The notes under the pieces were generated by a model that saw only the letters and a list, made by a program, of their open reading frames with translations, was not told the DNA's origin and made no database searches. A stretch of 64,000 nt of DNA, taken from NCBI RefSeq assembly GCF_009687845.1, contig NZ_BLAD01000045.1:124001-188000 (forward strand), given 5' to 3'. Source of the stretch: Acrocarpospora corrugata (lineage in GTDB: Bacteria; Actinomycetota; Actinomycetes; Streptosporangiales; Streptosporangiaceae). A program made the position numbers and the translations under genes. Positions 63,369-64,000 of this stretch are shown here, in pieces (position 1 is the stretch's first letter; the number at the start of each line of letters is the position of its first letter).

Positions 63369-64000
63369 TCAGCCGACGGCGGTGGCCGGGTACTGCCCGA
63401 CGATCTCGGAGGTCACCTCGTCCCCGTCGACAGTTCCGGTGACGCGGACCGTGACCTGACCCGCGGCGACCCGCGGCGCCCGAACCGAGAAGGACTGGTA
63501 CGCGGACTTGCCCGGGGCGATGTTGGTGTAGGCGCGCGTGCCGTAGGGCGTCTCCATCACAACGTCCACGGGGCTGTCATGATCGTTCACCACGCGCACC
63601 GCCACGTAGGCCGTACTGCCGATGAGGCGCGACTCGGCGGTGACCGTGGCCGGCACCTCCGCGCCCGGTGCCAGCTCGCTCCGCGCGCTTTCCGCGGCCG
63701 CCACCACCGTGTCCCGCTGCTCGCCGGTCAGGCTCCCCGCCGCCACGAACGCCGCAGCGGTCTCGGCGACCGTGGCGACGAACGCCGCGTGGGTCTTGAA
63801 CGGCGCGTTGTCCCAGACCACGTCGAGGAAGGTCAGGCCATCGGTGCCGGGCGACTGAACACCGGTGACCGGGACGTCGTAGTTGGGCAGCCCGTCGTTG
63901 CGCTTCACGTTCGGAACGCCGGAGTCGATGCTGCCGAAGACGATCTTCGGCTCCACCCGGCGGAAGTACGCGGAGTGGGCCTGGGTGTCTCCGACGTACC
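63369..64000 (-). CDS. C-terminal part of a larger unrecognised protein, probably exported
   Basis: The frame is open to the right edge (reading YVGDTQAHSAYFRRVEPKIVFG at the cut), so the true start lies outside. The 210 visible residues include GVPNVKRNDGLPNYDVPVTG, LTFLDVVWDNAPF, a helical Ala-rich section (ETAAAFVAAGSLTGEQRDTVVAAAESARSEL) and a final beta-sandwich (STAYVAVRVVNDHDSPVDVVMETPYGTRAY, VRVTGTVDGDEVTSEIVGQYP). The layout of an N-terminal catalytic-like part plus a C-terminal Ig-like module suggests an extracellular enzyme, but no active site is visible here. Confidence 0.6.
   Translation of the reverse strand, partial: YVGDTQAHSAYFRRVEPKIVFGSIDSGVPNVKRNDGLPNYDVPVTGVQSPGTDGLTFLDVVWDNAPFKTHAAFVATVAETAAAFVAAGSLTGEQRDTVVAAAESARSELAPGAEVPATVTAESRLIGSTAYVAVRVVNDHDSPVDVVMETPYGTRAYTNIAPGKSAYQSFSVRAPRVAAGQVTVRVTGTVDGDEVTSEIVGQYPATAVG

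Noticed and set aside
61061-64000. Secondary-metabolite cluster around the P450 gene
   Set aside because: No synthase, ferredoxin or tailoring genes accompany it; neighbours are unknown membrane and secreted proteins.

Overview
The window is high-GC actinobacterial chromosome with dense gene packing, ATGA overlaps, GTG and TTG starts, Tat and Sec exported proteins, actinobacterial class F sortases, an IdeR-type repressor, an MmyB-type XRE regulator and a large LuxR ATPase. A filamentous actinomycete of the Streptosporangiales type fits best; this is inferred from gene style, since no rRNA or marker gene is present. No tRNA, rRNA, CRISPR array, complete insertion sequence or biosynthetic megasynthase was found.

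Layout. 0-5.7 kb (minus): a partial unknown gene, then a surface-protein locus in which two class F sortases alternate with three secreted, C-terminally anchored proteins sharing an unusual T-P-x-G-G-[AV]-x-T-G motif in place of LPXTG. 6-11.7 kb: acyl-CoA dehydrogenase, a three-gene membrane-protein operon, an alpha/beta hydrolase, and an ECF sigma factor with its CU044_5270-type membrane partner. 11.7-19.9 kb is an accessory, decaying region: a ruined copy of a 28-residue-repeat gene, a GntR/membrane-protein operon with a clear operator, a 5'-truncated TPR gene, the intact repeat gene beside a GbsR/MarR regulator with a 34-bp palindrome, a class C beta-lactamase-like lipoprotein, a frameshifted DrrAB-type exporter with a divergent MarR gene, an orphan WD40 fragment and several families of degenerate tandem repeats.

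19.9-38.3 kb is more conserved chromosome: a PAS-GAF-PP2C-HATPase signalling phosphatase, ideR, an MFS exporter, pdxH divergent from a citrate synthase, a large periplasmic-binding-protein receptor fusion, a Tat-exported heme peroxidase, a double-HTH LuxR protein, serC, a BlaI repressor with a rhomboid protease, an SDR/crotonase pair, a STAS protein, and a CbiMN-Q-O cobalt/nickel ECF transporter with a possible Nur box. 38.3-46.1 kb is a second cell-envelope locus: a GT2 glycosyltransferase, a DUF11 anchored protein, a very large lectin/IPT/FN3/Ig adhesin broken by single-base frameshifts, a DUF916-like anchored protein and a canonical LPFTG protein.

46.3-64 kb: DinB and YCII proteins, an AraC remnant, an aldo/keto reductase divergent from an MmyB regulator, a large LuxR (LAL) regulator with a flavin oxidase, a two-component pair, small membrane and secreted proteins, a trypsin-like protein with an apparently lost catalytic serine, a three-repeat secreted protein, a membrane/beta-propeller protein, a cytochrome P450, and the C-terminal part of an exported protein running off the right edge.

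Two themes recur. The first is cell-surface anchoring, in two loci with different sorting logic. The second is small-scale genome decay: in two places the 3' end of a gene has been re-duplicated in tandem downstream, and two multi-gene units carry three single-base frameshifts each. Those frameshifts could be real decay, phase variation or assembly error, and raw reads would decide.
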